Of a DNA stretch of 64,000 nucleotides, positions 1 through 8,588 are shown piece after piece. Origin of the DNA: Paraflavitalea pollutisoli (GTDB lineage: Bacteria; Bacteroidota; Bacteroidia; Chitinophagales; Chitinophagaceae). The first letter of the stretch is position 1; each line of letters opens with the position of its first letter. The stretch lies in contig NZ_JARKMX010000008.1 in assembly GCF_029360705.1 (NCBI RefSeq), positions 2,472,202 through 2,536,201 of the forward strand. Direction: 5' to 3'. The translations under genes were made by a program, and so were the position numbers. The notes under the pieces were generated by a model. The model had not been told where the DNA came from and did no database searches. It saw only the letters and a list, made by a program, of their open reading frames with translations.

Positions 1-54
1 TATTGTTGGAACGCCGGTACCGCCTGAATTTTACACCCACAAAAACAGTAAGTC

Positions 55-939
55 ATGAAAAAGGAAACATTGGAAAAAGCAGTAACCGTCATAGGCCTCG
101 GACAAATGGGTAAGAAAATTGCGGACATGTATGCAGACAAGGGATACCCGGTAACGGTCTGGAACCGCGACCCCAGCAAGGCACAATCCCTGCGCGGCGT
201 GGAGATTGCCGCCACGCCCGCGGCAGCCTTTGGGAATAGCCACCTCATCATTATCTGTGTGCTCGACAATGCAGCCGTCAACGCGATACTCGACCAGGTA
301 CCAGCGGAACTGTTGGCCAATAAGACCGTCGTGAACCTGACCACGGGCACCCCACAGGAGGCGAAGTTGATCGAAGCAAGACTCGCTACCCACCAGGCAG
401 ACTACCTAAACGGCGCTCTGCAGGTGGCCCCCGAGCAAATGGGACAACCAGACACGACCATCCTGTTAGCAGGCGCCTCACAAGCCTTTGACACGGCGCG
501 GGCAGCGCTGACCATTCTCGGCGGCAACATCAAATACCTTAGTACACAGGCAGCAGCCTCGCCGGCCATGGACCTGGCTACCCTGTCGTGGTTGTATGGT
601 TCTTATATCGGCTTGTTGTATGGTGCAGCCCTGGTACAGGCAGAAGGTATGCAGCTGCAGGACTATAGAGATATCATCGGAGAGATTGCCCCACCCTTTG
701 TAGACTTCTTCAAACACGAGATCAATATGATCGACGCGGACAATTACAACATTACACAGAGTCCCCTCGTGATCAGCATTGCCGCCACGCAGCGCATTGC
801 CGACACCGTGGCGGCTGCCGGACTCGACACCGCCTTTACCGGCACCATGGCGCGCTTGCTGCAGGAAGCTGGCAACCGTGGTTATGCCAACCAGGAAGTG
901 ATGGCGCTTTTGAAAGTGCTGAAAGCACCGGCCAACTAG
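55..939 (+). CDS. NAD(P)-dependent imine-reductase-like dehydrogenase
   Basis: A soluble dehydrogenase of 294 residues from the beta-hydroxyacid dehydrogenase/imine reductase superfamily. The Rossmann fold starts at about residue 11 with the dinucleotide motif GLGQMG, and the NRDPSKA stretch follows beta-strand 2, where NADPH-preferring members carry an Arg. The helical C-terminal half has the IRED-like run LATLSWLYGSYIGLLYGAAL, which in the family forms the dimer and substrate pocket. The lysine typical of true hydroxyacid dehydrogenases is not obvious, so an imine or ketone substrate is more likely than 6-phosphogluconate. It is the only gene on this strand before a strong terminator. The natural substrate cannot be told from sequence. 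Confidence 0.85.
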   Translation: MKKETLEKAVTVIGLGQMGKKIADMYADKGYPVTVWNRDPSKAQSLRGVEIAATPAAAFGNSHLIIICVLDNAAVNAILDQVPAELLANKTVVNLTTGTPQEAKLIEARLATHQADYLNGALQVAPEQMGQPDTTILLAGASQAFDTARAALTILGGNIKYLSTQAAASPAMDLATLSWLYGSYIGLLYGAALVQAEGMQLQDYRDIIGEIAPPFVDFFKHEINMIDADNYNITQSPLVISIAATQRIADTVAAAGLDTAFTGTMARLLQEAGNRGYANQEVMALLKVLKAPAN

Positions 940-940
940 A

Positions 941-990
941 AAAAAGCACGAAGGGCTGTAACCAGATGGCCAGCCCTTCTTGTGCTTTTT
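941..990. terminator. Shared bidirectional terminator
   Basis: A long inverted repeat: AAAAGCAC then GAAGGGCTG, a loop, then CAGCCCTTC and TTGTGCTTTTT. It lies between the convergent dehydrogenase (stop at 939) and EamA gene (stop at 1005), with A and T tracts on the two sides, so it can serve both strands. Confidence 0.8.
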
Positions 991-1004
991 ATACAACAGA
1001 TAAC

Positions 1005-1907
1005 CTATAGGTCGGAAGTCGCTTTTTTAGACGACAGCAGGAATACCGTGCCGATGATGAGCAAGGCACCGAGCCAATCCATGGCCTTAAAAGAAATACC
1101 CAGCCAGGCCACCGCAATAAACGTGGCGGACAGAGGTTCTGCGGAAGTGAGCAGACTGGCTTTTTGTCCACCGATCAGTTGCACCGCCCGCAAATAAGCA
1201 TAGAAGGGGATCAGCGTTCCAAAGATCACGACGAAGAGGGTACTGAGCACGGTGTACAGATCCCATACGCCATCTGTCTGCCAGGGGGCATGAAAAAAGG
1301 AGATCGCGATACCACCGATAAACAATCCCCAGCCAATCACACTCAGCGCACTGTATTTATGCATCAGTTGGCCCGGCAACAAGGTATACACTGCCAGACT
1401 GAGGGCAGAAGCGATACCCAGCGCAAAAGCCAGGGGAGAAATATTGAGGGCATGGATATTACCATGGGTCACCAGCAGAAAGGTACCGAGCAAGGCCAGT
1501 ACGATGGCGGCATATTCGGCCAGCACCAGCTTACGCCCGTAACGAAGGGCAAAATAGATGGCAATAAAGATCGGCGCCGAGAATTGCAGGATGGTAGCTG
1601 TTGCGGCATTGGAATGCTTGATGGCCGCAAAATAAGTGTACTGCACCGTGAGCATACCGAGAATACCAAAGATGAGCAAACGACCGCGATCGACCTGATG
1701 GCGCCAGATAGACCAGACATGCGCGTCCTTTTTAACGAGTGCAGCGATCAGCAACAACGCGCCGGCGCCCAGCATACGCACCGACATCAACCATTCGACA
1801 CTAACGCCTTTCTGTTGAAACAAATACTGACCGCAACTACCCGACACGCCCCATAACACAGCTGCCAGCAGTGCCAATACAAATCCCTTTGAACGATTGC
1901 TCTTCAT
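1005..1907 (-). CDS. EamA-family (DMT superfamily) transporter
   Basis: An inner-membrane protein of 300 residues with about ten hydrophobic segments arranged as two EamA repeats, the normal size for drug/metabolite exporters such as RhaT/YdcZ relatives. The first repeat begins with FVLALLAAVLWGVSGS, and the second starts near residue 150 (SPLAFALGIASALSLAVYTLLP). The family exports amino acids, metabolites or drugs, but the substrate is unknown here. The ATG at 1907 is preceded by a good Bacteroidota -7 box 22 bases upstream, which supports this start and a monocistronic transcript. Confidence 0.85.
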   Translation of the reverse strand: MKSNRSKGFVLALLAAVLWGVSGSCGQYLFQQKGVSVEWLMSVRMLGAGALLLIAALVKKDAHVWSIWRHQVDRGRLLIFGILGMLTVQYTYFAAIKHSNAATATILQFSAPIFIAIYFALRYGRKLVLAEYAAIVLALLGTFLLVTHGNIHALNISPLAFALGIASALSLAVYTLLPGQLMHKYSALSVIGWGLFIGGIAISFFHAPWQTDGVWDLYTVLSTLFVVIFGTLIPFYAYLRAVQLIGGQKASLLTSAEPLSATFIAVAWLGISFKAMDWLGALLIIGTVFLLSSKKATSDL

Positions 1908-1929
1908 GACTTACCCCCCGATTGAAATG

Positions 1930-1937
1930 CAAAAATA
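1930..1937 (-). promoter_or_regulatory. Bacteroidota -7 promoter box for the EamA gene
   Basis: On the reverse strand the sequence reads TATTTTTG, an exact match to the TAnnTTTG box used by the primary sigma factor of Bacteroidota. Transcription would begin about 5-7 bases downstream, giving a leader of roughly 15-20 bases to the ATG at 1907. Confidence 0.55.
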
Positions 1938-1997
1938 AACGCCCTCATTTGCATATTTTAGTTGATTTCATTACCGCTATGGCGTTTTTATTGCTTT

Positions 1998-2162
1998 CTA
2001 TTGCCTGGAAACGCTGAAATTATGCGTAGGGCTCATGAATGCCCTTTGAAGACCAGGGACATGATAAGCCTGCACCAGCATCTTATACACCAGTTGTTCA
2101 CGGGTACCCCTTAACCCTGGCCTACGTGTGGTGCATACATAGTAACGGATTTTAATTTTCAT
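1998..2162 (-). CDS. Possible small protein, 54 residues
   Basis: A short reading frame starting MKIKIRYYVCTTRR and ending at a TAG. It is basic, with no signal peptide and no family I recognise. Its ATG lies 25 bases from the divergent TonB receptor start, behind a TAGGGTTTG sequence that resembles but does not match the -7 consensus (one extra base). It may be a real small gene or only a chance frame in the EamA-receptor intergenic region. Confidence 0.25.
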   Translation of the reverse strand: MKIKIRYYVCTTRRPGLRGTREQLVYKMLVQAYHVPGLQRAFMSPTHNFSVSRQ

Positions 2163-2173
2163 GACGCAAACCC

Positions 2174-2181
2174 TACTTTTG
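2174..2181 (+). promoter_or_regulatory. -7 promoter box of the TonB receptor gene (probably leaderless)
   Basis: TACTTTTG matches TAnnTTTG exactly and is followed by only six bases before the ATG at 2188. This argues that the upstream in-frame ATG at 2161 is not used and that the mRNA starts at or next to the start codon. Confidence 0.6.
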
Positions 2182-2187
2182 CGCGTT

Positions 2188-4107
2188 ATGCAAAAAAAGA
2201 CCCTACTGCTGATGATGAGTGCCTGCCTGGGTGGCCTGCTGGCCAACGCCCAGGAAACAACACTCAACCCGGTCACGGTTGCCGCCTCCCTCAGTCAGCA
2301 ACGTGCTTCTGAAACCGGCCGCAATATTACCATTGTGCCAGGCGACCGCTTCAAAGATCTCCCTGTACATTCGCTCGATGACCTGCTGCGTTATGTACCG
2401 GGTGTAGAGATACAAGCCCGCGGCCCCATGGGCTCTCAAAGTGATATCGTATTGCGGGGAGGCACCTTTCAACAGGTGTTGGTGATCCTGGATGGTATGC
2501 GCCTCAACGATCCCAATACCGGCCACTTCAACAGTTATATCCCCATTGCACCGGCCGAGATCGAGCGCATCGAAGTACTGAAAGGTGCTTCTTCGGCAAT
2601 CTATGGTGCCGATGCCGTAGGTGGTGTGGTATACATCGTCACCAAATCCTTTGCGGCCAAAATGGGCCAGCAAGGCACTAAAATATCCGCAGGCGTCAAT
2701 GCCGGTGAATATGGCCTCTGGGGCGCTGATGCCGGCATCGCGTACAGTAAAGACAAACTACATATTGCCGGTGGCGTACTGCACAACGAAGCCGATGGTG
2801 TACAACAACGCGGTACTACCGGTTATTTCAACAACACCACTGCTTCCGTATCGGCCAACTACTTCCTCAGTCCGAATTGGAATATTGCGTACCGGTTTGC
2901 GTACGATACCCGCGACTTTGCGGCACAGAACTATTACACCACCTTCCTGTCGGATACGGCCGGTGAAAAAGTGACCTCCCGCTGGCACCAATTCCGGATT
3001 GCGTACGAAGGCACGAAGTCCAGCTTTTCTGTCGATGCCGGCTTCAAGAATGTCACCGACCAGTACGCCTTCAATAAACTCTCTGTGGCCAACAGCAGCG
3101 TATCCAAACTGTTTCAGGGCAGGGCCTTATACGAATACCGATTCAACAAGCGCACCGGTCTGGTAGGTGGCGTCAATTTCCTCGAAAAGAAGATCGCCTC
3201 CAACGACCGCGGTCACCATTCTTTATACCAGGTATCGCCCTTTGTATCGTTGTCGCAAAAGCTATGGGAAGGTTTTACCGCCCGCCCTTCGTTGCAATGG
3301 GTTTATTTCGAGAACATCAGTTCCGAGCTGGTGCCGCAACTCGACCTGTCGCAACAACTGGGTAGCTTCCAGCTGCGCGGTAGCGTGGGTAAAACGATCC
3401 GTGATGCCGACTTCACCGAACGCTATAACAATTACAACAAAACGCTCGTGACCAGTGGCCGTGTCGGCAACCCCGACCTGCGCGCCGAACGCTCCATCAG
3501 TTATGAAGCAGGTGGCGACTGGTTCTATAAAGAGCGCCTGAAAGTATCGGCGACTTTCTTCCAGCGCTTTCACCAGCGGCTGATCGATTACAGCACGACG
3601 GCGTACGCCAATATGCCGCGTAAAGACAACCTCTCGCCTACCGGCACTTATGCCCTGGCGAAGAACATAGCAGAAGTGAATACCACCGGCTTTGAAACCG
3701 ATGTACAATACATCCAATCACTGGGCGGTGGTCACAAGCTGACGCTGAGCGCGGGCCTCGTGTGGTTGTCGAGCAACAGCAGCGATACCACGCCATCGTT
3801 CTATATCTCCTCCCATGCGAAATTCCTCACCAACTACTCGGTGATCTATGAGTTCCGCAACCTCACGGTGAGTGTGAACGGACTGTATAAGAAACGGCAG
3901 GCGCAGCAGGCATCGGCCATCAATGCCAGCCTGACGCCCGATTACTTCCTGACCAATGCGCGGGTGCAGTATGCTTTCGTGAAGAAGATGATCGCCGTAT
4001 TTGCCCAGGTCGACAATGCCTTTGACCGCCAGTACAGCGACCTGTTGGGTACCCCCATGCCGGGCCGCTGGTTCATGGGTGGCGTGCAGTTTAGGTTTAA
4101 AAAATAA
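2188..4107 (+). CDS. TonB-dependent outer-membrane receptor
   Basis: A receptor of 639 residues with the signal peptide MQKKTLLLMMSACLGGLLANA. The plug domain runs to about residue 150 (LDDLLRYVPGVEI, VLILDGMRLNDP, IERIEVLKGASSAIYGADAV). The rest is a 22-strand barrel ending with an aromatic C-terminus (GGVQFRFKK). There is no carboxypeptidase-like N-terminal domain as in SusC, and the size and plug resemble BtuB/FhuA-type receptors for small ligands. No riboswitch or Fur-like site is evident upstream, so the ligand is unknown. The ATG at 2188 is preferred over 2161 because a -7 box lies between them and the signal peptide begins here. A terminator follows. Confidence 0.88.
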   Translation: MQKKTLLLMMSACLGGLLANAQETTLNPVTVAASLSQQRASETGRNITIVPGDRFKDLPVHSLDDLLRYVPGVEIQARGPMGSQSDIVLRGGTFQQVLVILDGMRLNDPNTGHFNSYIPIAPAEIERIEVLKGASSAIYGADAVGGVVYIVTKSFAAKMGQQGTKISAGVNAGEYGLWGADAGIAYSKDKLHIAGGVLHNEADGVQQRGTTGYFNNTTASVSANYFLSPNWNIAYRFAYDTRDFAAQNYYTTFLSDTAGEKVTSRWHQFRIAYEGTKSSFSVDAGFKNVTDQYAFNKLSVANSSVSKLFQGRALYEYRFNKRTGLVGGVNFLEKKIASNDRGHHSLYQVSPFVSLSQKLWEGFTARPSLQWVYFENISSELVPQLDLSQQLGSFQLRGSVGKTIRDADFTERYNNYNKTLVTSGRVGNPDLRAERSISYEAGGDWFYKERLKVSATFFQRFHQRLIDYSTTAYANMPRKDNLSPTGTYALAKNIAEVNTTGFETDVQYIQSLGGGHKLTLSAGLVWLSSNSSDTTPSFYISSHAKFLTNYSVIYEFRNLTVSVNGLYKKRQAQQASAINASLTPDYFLTNARVQYAFVKKMIAVFAQVDNAFDRQYSDLLGTPMPGRWFMGGVQFRFKK

Positions 4108-4130
4108 TCATTTTCTTGTTCCAACGATAA

Positions 4131-4163
4131 AAGGGTGCGTCATTAACTGATGCACCCTTTTTT
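4131..4163 (+). terminator. Rho-independent terminator after the TonB receptor
   Basis: Stem AAGGGTGC pairing with GCACCCTT around a 13-base loop, followed by a run of T. It sits 24 bases after the receptor stop codon. Confidence 0.8.
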
Positions 4164-4373
4164 ATGTATGGGTGCAATGGTAAGCCAGTTTTACCACATA
4201 GGCAACCGGTAATGGATCGCCCATTGGTTGATTGTTCTCGGAAACGCTTGCCCACCCATTCGATAGCAGTTGCCGCTCCGACAAGTGGCTGCCGATTTGT
4301 CCACAAAAATGATAGGTTTTAAGAGTACTGTTGCATCTTTCTGTAAATTACACACTGGAAAACCCGGTAACTC

Positions 4374-5684
4374 ATGATGCGTACACTGCTCTATTCCGTA
4401 CTACTGACAGGTCCCCTGCTGGCGCAGGGGCAACAAGATTCGGTGAAAGTCAACAAGCTCGTCAATGGGGTAGAAAGCAAGGTCATCGCCTGGCGGCGCG
4501 ACCTGCACCAGCATCCCGAACTCGGCAACCGCGAAACCCGTACCGCGGAGATCGTTGCCAAACACCTGCGCGCCCTCGGACTGGACGTAACCACCGGTGT
4601 TGGAAAAACCGGTGTGGTAGGCATCCTGAAGGGCGGACAGTCCGGCCCCGTAGTGGCCCTACGGGCCGATATGGATGCCTTGCCGGTAACAGAAAGAACC
4701 AACCTGCCATTCGCATCTACGGCAACAGCCACCTACAATGGTAACCAAACGGGCGTAATGCATGCCTGCGGACACGATGCGCATGTATCGATCCTGATGG
4801 GTGTAGCAGAAGTGCTGACCAGTATGAAGCAACAGGTACGCGGTACCGTCAAATTCATCTTTCAACCGGCAGAAGAAGGTGCCCCGGCGGGCGAAGAAGG
4901 CGGCGCCAAACTCATGATCAAAGAAGGCGTATTGCAATCGCCCCAGGTAGAAGCCATCTTTGGCCTGCACATGGCGGCGCTGACCCCGACCGGGCAGATC
5001 ACTTATCGCCCGGCAGGTACCATGGCCAGCGCCTGCGATCTAAAGATCACCGTCATGGGCAAATCATCACATGGTGCTTTTCCCTGGGGTGGTGTAGATC
5101 CCATCCTGGTGGCGTCGCAGATCGTGGTGAACCTGCAAAGCATCGTGAGCCGCAACCTCAACGTAACCGAAAATGCAGGCGTGGTATCTATCGGCAGCAT
5201 CAACGGCGGCAACCGCTACAATATCATTCCCGAGAAAGTAGAGATGCTGGGCACCGTAAGAGCCTTGAGTCCCGAAGACGAGAAGATGATCTTCGAGAAG
5301 ATCAAACTGATCGCCACCAAAACGGCCGAAGCGGCCGGTGCTACAGCCACGGTAGAGGTTCCTTTCTCAGTTTACAACCCTGTCAACTTCAACAATGTGG
5401 CGCTTACCAATCAAATGCTGCCCAGCCTGCGCCGGTCGGCCGGTGAGAGCAATGTGGTGCTGGTACCAGCACAAACCATTGGGGAAGACTTTGCTTGGTT
5501 TGCCCAGGAAGTACCGGGCCTCTTTATATTTCTCGGCGCGCTGCCGCCCGGCACCGATCCGAAGAAAGCAGCGCCCCACCATACCGCCGAGTTCTTCCTC
5601 GACGAAAGCAGTTTTAAATTGGGCGTGAAAGCGCTGACCAACCTGGTGTTGGATTATCCAAATGCGAAAGCGGGAAAGAAGTAA
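4374..5684 (+). CDS. Secreted M20-family amidohydrolase (IAA-amino acid/hippurate hydrolase type)
   Basis: A metallopeptidase of 436 residues with a signal peptide (MMRTLLYSVLLTGPLLAQGQ), so probably periplasmic. Family members hydrolyse N-acyl amino acids and amidated metabolites. Visible metal-site features are RRDLHQHPEL, ALRADMDALPV, MHACGHDAHVS with the two His and Asp ligands, FQPAEEGAPAGEEGG with the catalytic Glu, and the late HHTAEF motif. The lid/dimerisation domain spans about residues 210-330. Length is normal for M20D enzymes. Two ATGs sit together at 4374 and 4377 and either may start. The DraG gene begins nine bases after the stop. Confidence 0.9.
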   Translation: MMRTLLYSVLLTGPLLAQGQQDSVKVNKLVNGVESKVIAWRRDLHQHPELGNRETRTAEIVAKHLRALGLDVTTGVGKTGVVGILKGGQSGPVVALRADMDALPVTERTNLPFASTATATYNGNQTGVMHACGHDAHVSILMGVAEVLTSMKQQVRGTVKFIFQPAEEGAPAGEEGGAKLMIKEGVLQSPQVEAIFGLHMAALTPTGQITYRPAGTMASACDLKITVMGKSSHGAFPWGGVDPILVASQIVVNLQSIVSRNLNVTENAGVVSIGSINGGNRYNIIPEKVEMLGTVRALSPEDEKMIFEKIKLIATKTAEAAGATATVEVPFSVYNPVNFNNVALTNQMLPSLRRSAGESNVVLVPAQTIGEDFAWFAQEVPGLFIFLGALPPGTDPKKAAPHHTAEFFLDESSFKLGVKALTNLVLDYPNAKAGKK

Positions 5685-5692
5685 TTTGCATC

Positions 5693-7051
5693 ATGAAAAA
5701 AAGGGCTACTGCCACAGACCGGAAACGACATCCCTTGCCTGCAGAGACAGCCACCCTGCCTTTCAGGCGGACATTCACCGCCACTGAAATTGAGCAGATT
5801 GAGCAGGGCTTCATCCCCCAACAAATGGAAGACAAATGGTTTATGTATTACCAGGATGGACAACTCAACCTGTATCGCAGCTGGACAGGCTTTCACATAT
5901 ACCAGGTCACGATCGAGCCAGGTGACGACAACAATTATCAGGTTACGAAAGTGCTGGCCAACAGGAACCCGCAACAATACAACATGCAGGACAACGAGCA
6001 TGATGCGCAGCTACTGCATTTTTATATTGACCTTCATTTGCTGCATAGAAAGATTTCCTTCCCAACACCAAATGACCTCACCAGGGAGCAGCAAGACATT
6101 TATCAACACAGTTTGGTAGGACGCGTTACAACAGCGGCACCAGCTGCAACGATCTCGTCGCCCACCCGCTTCGACCGGATAGCCGGTTGCCTGATCCTGG
6201 GTGCTGTAGGCGATTCCTTGGGTAGTTTTTATGAAGGAAGGGGCACCGTTCAGGAGGTCAACTTCAATAACCTGCACGGTACCACCGACGACACACAACT
6301 CACCCTGGCCACCTGCGAAGCTATTATTAAAGCGGGCCGCGTAACCCCTGACAGCATTGCAGCGCGCATGCTGAGCTGGTACAACAGCGGCCGACTCACT
6401 GGCCTGGGCGCCAGTACACTCAAGGCCCTGCGCGACTTACAGGTAGGCGCCCATTGGGCATTGGCAGGCCGTACCGGCGAATATGCAGCAGGCAATGGCG
6501 CCGCCATGCGCATAGCACCTCTAGGCTTTTTTGTAGACCCCGACGAAGACAGAACATTGATCAAAGACGTCTGCAATATCACCCACAAAAACGATGAAGC
6601 GTTTACCGGTAGCCTCGCCATCCTGTATGCCCTGCACTATATCATCCAGGACAAATGGCCGGCCGATCAATCATTGATAACTTGTATTACGCCACACTTG
6701 CCCGACACGGGTGTACGTGACAACCTGTTACTGCTGGAGGAAAAGCAACCGGCGACTATTGCCGATGCCGCGAAACTTGTTGGCACCGCTGGGCATGTAG
6801 TACAGTCAGTACCCTTCGCCCTCTTTGCCGCCCAACAAATTCGCCACACTTCAATAGAAAATATCTTTACGGCCATCATTCAAAGTGGCGGTGACACGGA
6901 TACCAATGCCTCCATGGCAGGCCAGCTCATGGGCGCCTGGCTGGGTATTGACCAATTGAGAGCAAACTATTACAACCTGCTCGACAGGCTACCAGAAATA
7001 GACCTCATCCTGGAAACGGCGAACAACTTGAGTCAGCTAACCGCCACGTAG
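5693..7051 (+). CDS. ADP-ribosylglycohydrolase (DraG family) with an extra N-terminal domain
   Basis: A protein of 452 residues. The C-terminal two thirds (from about 160) is an ADP-ribosylglycohydrolase, an enzyme that removes ADP-ribose from proteins or small molecules. All metal-site motifs are present: GAVGDSLGSF, TTDDTQLTLA, GNGAAMRIAP and GGDTDTNAS. The first 150 residues form a separate domain with the motif MEDKWFMYYQDGQLNLYRSW and a following IYQVTIEPG, which I know only as an uncharacterised module beside such enzymes. No signal peptide, so cytosolic. It starts nine bases after the amidohydrolase; a shortened -7-like TAATTTG lies four bases before the ATG, so it may also be transcribed alone. 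No ADP-ribosyltransferase gene is visible nearby. Confidence 0.87.
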   Translation: MKKRATATDRKRHPLPAETATLPFRRTFTATEIEQIEQGFIPQQMEDKWFMYYQDGQLNLYRSWTGFHIYQVTIEPGDDNNYQVTKVLANRNPQQYNMQDNEHDAQLLHFYIDLHLLHRKISFPTPNDLTREQQDIYQHSLVGRVTTAAPAATISSPTRFDRIAGCLILGAVGDSLGSFYEGRGTVQEVNFNNLHGTTDDTQLTLATCEAIIKAGRVTPDSIAARMLSWYNSGRLTGLGASTLKALRDLQVGAHWALAGRTGEYAAGNGAAMRIAPLGFFVDPDEDRTLIKDVCNITHKNDEAFTGSLAILYALHYIIQDKWPADQSLITCITPHLPDTGVRDNLLLLEEKQPATIADAAKLVGTAGHVVQSVPFALFAAQQIRHTSIENIFTAIIQSGGDTDTNASMAGQLMGAWLGIDQLRANYYNLLDRLPEIDLILETANNLSQLTAT

Positions 7052-7060
7052 TGCAGCACC

Positions 7061-7262
7061 TTATTCCGTAGCCCGTATCCTGAACTTGCCTGACAAACTC
7101 TTCTTGTCACTACGCTGACACCAGCTGAAGAAGTAGAAGGTGGCCGTAAACTCGCCCTCAAAATACTCTCCTTTCTTGAGCCCTACCTTCTTCAGCACAA
7201 AGCTGCCCGGCGAGTAGGCCATTTCACCTCCTTTATCACAGTCTTTGGGATAATATGTGAAT
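7061..7262 (-). pseudogene. C-terminal remnant of an unidentified protein
   Basis: Read from about 7262 this frame gives FTYYPKDCDKGGEMAYSPGS and continues through VLKKVGLKKGEYFEGEF to the end KFRIRATE and a TAA at 7061. It looks like coding sequence (a compact beta-rich C-terminus) but has no start. It joins directly, in a different frame, to the truncated receiver domain, which suggests a deletion fused two unrelated genes. Confidence 0.5.
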
Positions 7263-7443
7263 CGATATCGAGAATGGCAATATCCAGGTCACGGTTCAGT
7301 GCCCCCTGAATAGCATCCGTACCATTGCTGGCTTTGAACACCACCTGCAATCGTGCCTCATCTTCGATCACTTCCTGCAATCCTTTCAAAAAGATGGGAT
7401 GATCATCGGCTATCAGTATCTTCAGTTTCTCCGGTAACATCAT
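7256..7443 (-). pseudogene. Truncated NarL/LuxR-type response regulator
   Basis: Starting at the ATG pair 7443/7440, the frame encodes a receiver domain beginning EKLKILIADDHPIFLKGLQE, including the acidic pocket (DD), and stops being homologous just after the phosphoacceptor strand (DLDIAILDID). The second half of the receiver and the whole helix-turn-helix are missing. The remaining frame to 7192 is nonsense. The start lies eight bases after the kinase remnant stop, the normal layout of a kinase-regulator operon. Confidence 0.7.
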
Positions 7444-7450
7444 GTTGTAA

Positions 7451-8135
7451 TTATACAATGGGTATGCTGATCAGGAAGCGGCTGCCTGTCGGCAATGCCT
7501 TTTCTACCTGCAAACTCCCGTTTAAAATATGCAGCCGCTCACGGATGCCCTTCAGCCCAAAACCGCCAGCTACCTGCTGTACATCGAACCCCTTTCCATT
7601 ATCGGCAATACAGATGAGCAATTGCCCGGCAACCTGGCGTACAGATACCGTATGGCCTGATCAACGATTTGCTGGTAGCCCGCAAATAACAACTTACCCG
7701 CTCACCCCGCTGCAGATGTACGGGAAACACGAGGTTGCTGGACCGCACCGGCCTGGCGGTGAAATCCTGGTCGCCGTACAGGGCCAGCGAATCGACCCGG
7801 CCATCATCGAATAGCTGGTACAGGGTCTGCTGGTGCATATAGCCGCCTTTGATCTCCAGGAACCAGGCCGTGTCGGTACTGGTATTGGTGGCATCGAAAC
7901 GGTACCAGATGGCTTTGGAAAGATTGCCCAGGAAATTGGGCACCGGTATGGTAGCCGGGGTAAAATGACGTGTGGCCGCCAGCGCCTGCTGAAAAGACAG
8001 GGATCCGGAGCGGTCTTCCAGGTAGGCCGGATAGGTAACGGACCAACTCCGGTACGCATCCTGTAAATGCACTTGCTGGCCCCTGGCAGCGCCAAAAGAC
8101 AGCAAAAACAGGACAAACGGGAAAACAACACGCAT
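7451..8135 (-). pseudogene. Decayed sensor histidine kinase (internal deletion)
   Basis: The N-terminal piece (8135 to about 7665) has a signal peptide and a 7TMR-DISMED2-like extracellular sensor ending QRGERVSCYLRATSKSLI. The C-terminal piece (about 7650 to 7451), in another frame, is the end of a HisKA_3/HATPase module: ICIADNGKGF then GGFGLKGIRERL and GSRFLISIPIV. The seven membrane helices, dimerisation domain and first half of the ATPase are gone. This is best explained by one internal deletion. The promoter box is intact. Assembly error is an alternative. Confidence 0.75.
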
Positions 8136-8140
8136 AGCGC

Positions 8141-8148
8141 CAAAGATA
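8141..8148 (-). promoter_or_regulatory. -7 promoter box of the decayed kinase gene
   Basis: The reverse strand reads TATCTTTG, an exact TAnnTTTG match, with five bases before the ATG at 8135: another probable leaderless start. Confidence 0.55.
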
Positions 8149-8183
8149 AAGGTGCCAGTCTTTCCCGGTATAGGTAGTACAGC

Positions 8184-8426
8184 TTATTTCTGGTCGGTAT
8201 TGTGCAGTACGAGGACGACCGATTCGATCAGCCCGTGGTTCATATTCATCTTGTTACCAGGCCGGTTGACCCATTTGCCCTCCTGCTTGATGAAGCCATA
8301 CAGGGTACCGTACATATCGATCTCGATCTCTTCTGGCGCGCCGGTGGCCCGGTCGGCACTACGACGTTTTAAGAAAGTAAAAAAGTATTCGCGGTTCTCG
8401 AAAAGCGCAGACAGTTTATCAGCCAT
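8184..8426 (-). CDS. Hypothetical small protein, 80 residues
   Basis: A small soluble protein starting MADKLSALFENREYFFTFLK with alternating charged and aromatic residues and no signal peptide or membrane segment. I do not recognise a family. The composition looks like a genuine folded protein rather than a chance frame, and a near-match -7 box (TTAATTTG) lies upstream. Function unknown. Confidence 0.55.
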   Translation of the reverse strand: MADKLSALFENREYFFTFLKRRSADRATGAPEEIEIDMYGTLYGFIKQEGKWVNRPGNKMNMNHGLIESVVLVLHNTDQK

Positions 8427-8588
8427 AGTTCAACATTAAACGGGCGCAAATTAAGGTTTCCGCCTGTTGTGGCAAAACGGACCGATCAATCGCCCGCCAT
8501 TGGTGCCTATGCTGAAAGGGGACTATTGCGTGATCGCCATCCGCCTAATGCCCCTATGACTAGGTGTATTATGACCAATCGGGAATGC

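Noticed and set aside
1990-2170. Riboswitch upstream of the first TonB receptor
   Set aside because: No B12 box, thi box or other conserved core; only the later receptor at 55988 has one.
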